Source: Pseudomonadota bacterium (GTDB lineage Bacteria > Pseudomonadota > Alphaproteobacteria > UBA2136 > UBA6156). From it: a DNA stretch of 6,741 nt. Shown piece after piece: positions 6,508 to 6,741 of this stretch. The position numbers were made by a program, and so were the translations under genes. The notes under the pieces are model-generated. The model worked only from the letters and a program-made list of their open reading frames with translations. It made no database searches and was not told where the DNA came from. Numbering within the stretch: the stretch's first letter is position 1; each line of letters starts with the position of its first letter. The stretch spans positions 1-6,741 of the forward strand of contig RFNJ01000144.1 in NCBI GenBank assembly GCA_009927255.1, given 5' to 3'.

Positions 6508-6576
6508 TGGGTGCAGGGTGCAGGGTTTAGGGAAAGTTTGAGTTAAGAGCTTCGTGGAGAGGGGGCGATACGGGTG
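6508..6576. other. Short gene-free stretch after the ligase
   Basis: It contains a tandem heptamer GGGTGCA (6509-6515 and 6516-6522) directly after the ligase stop codon. I see no gene, promoter or RNA signature otherwise. Confidence 0.5.
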
Positions 6577-6643
6577 GTGCCGGATAGGGGGTGGGCACCC
6601 CGATTTTTTATAGGAAAAAATCGGCCCACTCGCCTTCCGGCAC
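6577..6643. terminator. Three-tier stem-loop, possible operon terminator or structured RNA
   Basis: Nested arms are GTGCCGGA (6577-6584) with TCCGGCAC (6636-6643), GTGGGC (6591-6596) with GCCCAC (6624-6629), and CGATTTTTT (6601-6609) with AAAAAATCG (6615-6623) around an ATAGG loop. Every tier is a perfect complement. A classic T run after the stem is missing; the T6 and A6 runs lie inside the inner stem, giving symmetry on both strands. It could end or protect the lipid operon transcript from either direction, or be another repeat-type element. The pairing is clear, the function is not. Confidence 0.5.
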
Positions 6644-6675
6644 GGAGGATTTGAGCTGGGTGCTTGAGTCGTTGG

Positions 6676-6741
6676 ATTCCAGATAGCTTGATTTTGCGGA
6701 TTCGCAAGCGCTCATCTCGCAAAATCTAAGCTTCTGGAATG
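6676..6741. repeat. Hairpin-forming dispersed repeat, right copy
   Basis: This is the second copy of the element at 1-63, in the same orientation. Here the full left arm is visible: ATTCCAGA (6676-6683) pairs with TCTGGAAT (6733-6740), AGCTT (6685-6689) with AAGCT (6728-6732), and GATTTTGCG (6690-6698) with CGCAAAATC (6718-6726). That gives 22 paired positions with two single-base bulges around a 19-base loop. It has no coding capacity and no obvious target duplication within the visible flank. Confidence 0.88.

Noticed and set aside
1..6741. A defence or phage system in the window
   Set aside because: All four genes read as housekeeping respiration, repair or lipid metabolism; no nuclease, toxin, phage or transposase gene is seen.

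Overview
The window looks like a chromosomal stretch of a G+C-rich proteobacterium, most likely an alphaproteobacterium. The best taxonomic hint is RecF: its GPNGSGKT P-loop, WLTPETDFLF stretch and DEFSAHLD Walker B region resemble alphaproteobacterial RecF. A proteobacterial-type cytochrome oxidase subunit II is also present. The + strand is visibly G-rich across nearly the whole window, whichever way the genes point. This suggests a replication-linked strand bias, with the + strand as the leading strand.

Layout. Both ends (1-63 and 6676-6741) hold copies of one short hairpin-forming repeat; the 63 shared positions differ at a single base. From about 2100 leftward, on the minus strand, lies a tight pair: coxB (oxidase subunit II, 2102-1221) and then recF (recombination/repair ATPase, 1217-150). 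The two genes are in the same frame, separated only by a TAA stop and one codon before recF's GTG start. A 348-base divergent intergenic region (2103-2450) carries a plausible sigma70-type promoter for coxB, a GC-rich hairpin and a 15-base palindrome that could be an operator. On the plus strand follows a two-gene lipid operon. The first gene (2451-4793) encodes an unusual two-enzyme protein: an N-terminal PlsB/PlsC-like glycerolipid acyltransferase, a middle helical region, and a C-terminal alpha/beta hydrolase with an intact-looking catalytic triad. The second (4804-6507) encodes a long-chain fatty acyl-CoA ligase. Its ribosome binding site overlaps the stop codon of the first, so the two are probably translationally coupled. 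After the ligase comes a structured intergenic stretch with a three-tier stem-loop (6577-6643), then the second hairpin repeat.

How the genes may work together. The plus-strand pair has, in two polypeptides, the activities for freeing an acyl chain (hydrolase), activating it with CoA (ligase) and re-esterifying it to a glycerol backbone (acyltransferase). This would be a self-contained deacylation/reacylation or lipid-salvage unit. It is loosely comparable to enterobacterial Aas, which joins an acyltransferase to an acyl-activating domain, but here the partition differs. That role is inferred from domain content and gene order. The minus-strand pair has no obvious functional link: coxB lacks its usual coxA neighbour, and recF lies away from its common dnaA/dnaN setting.
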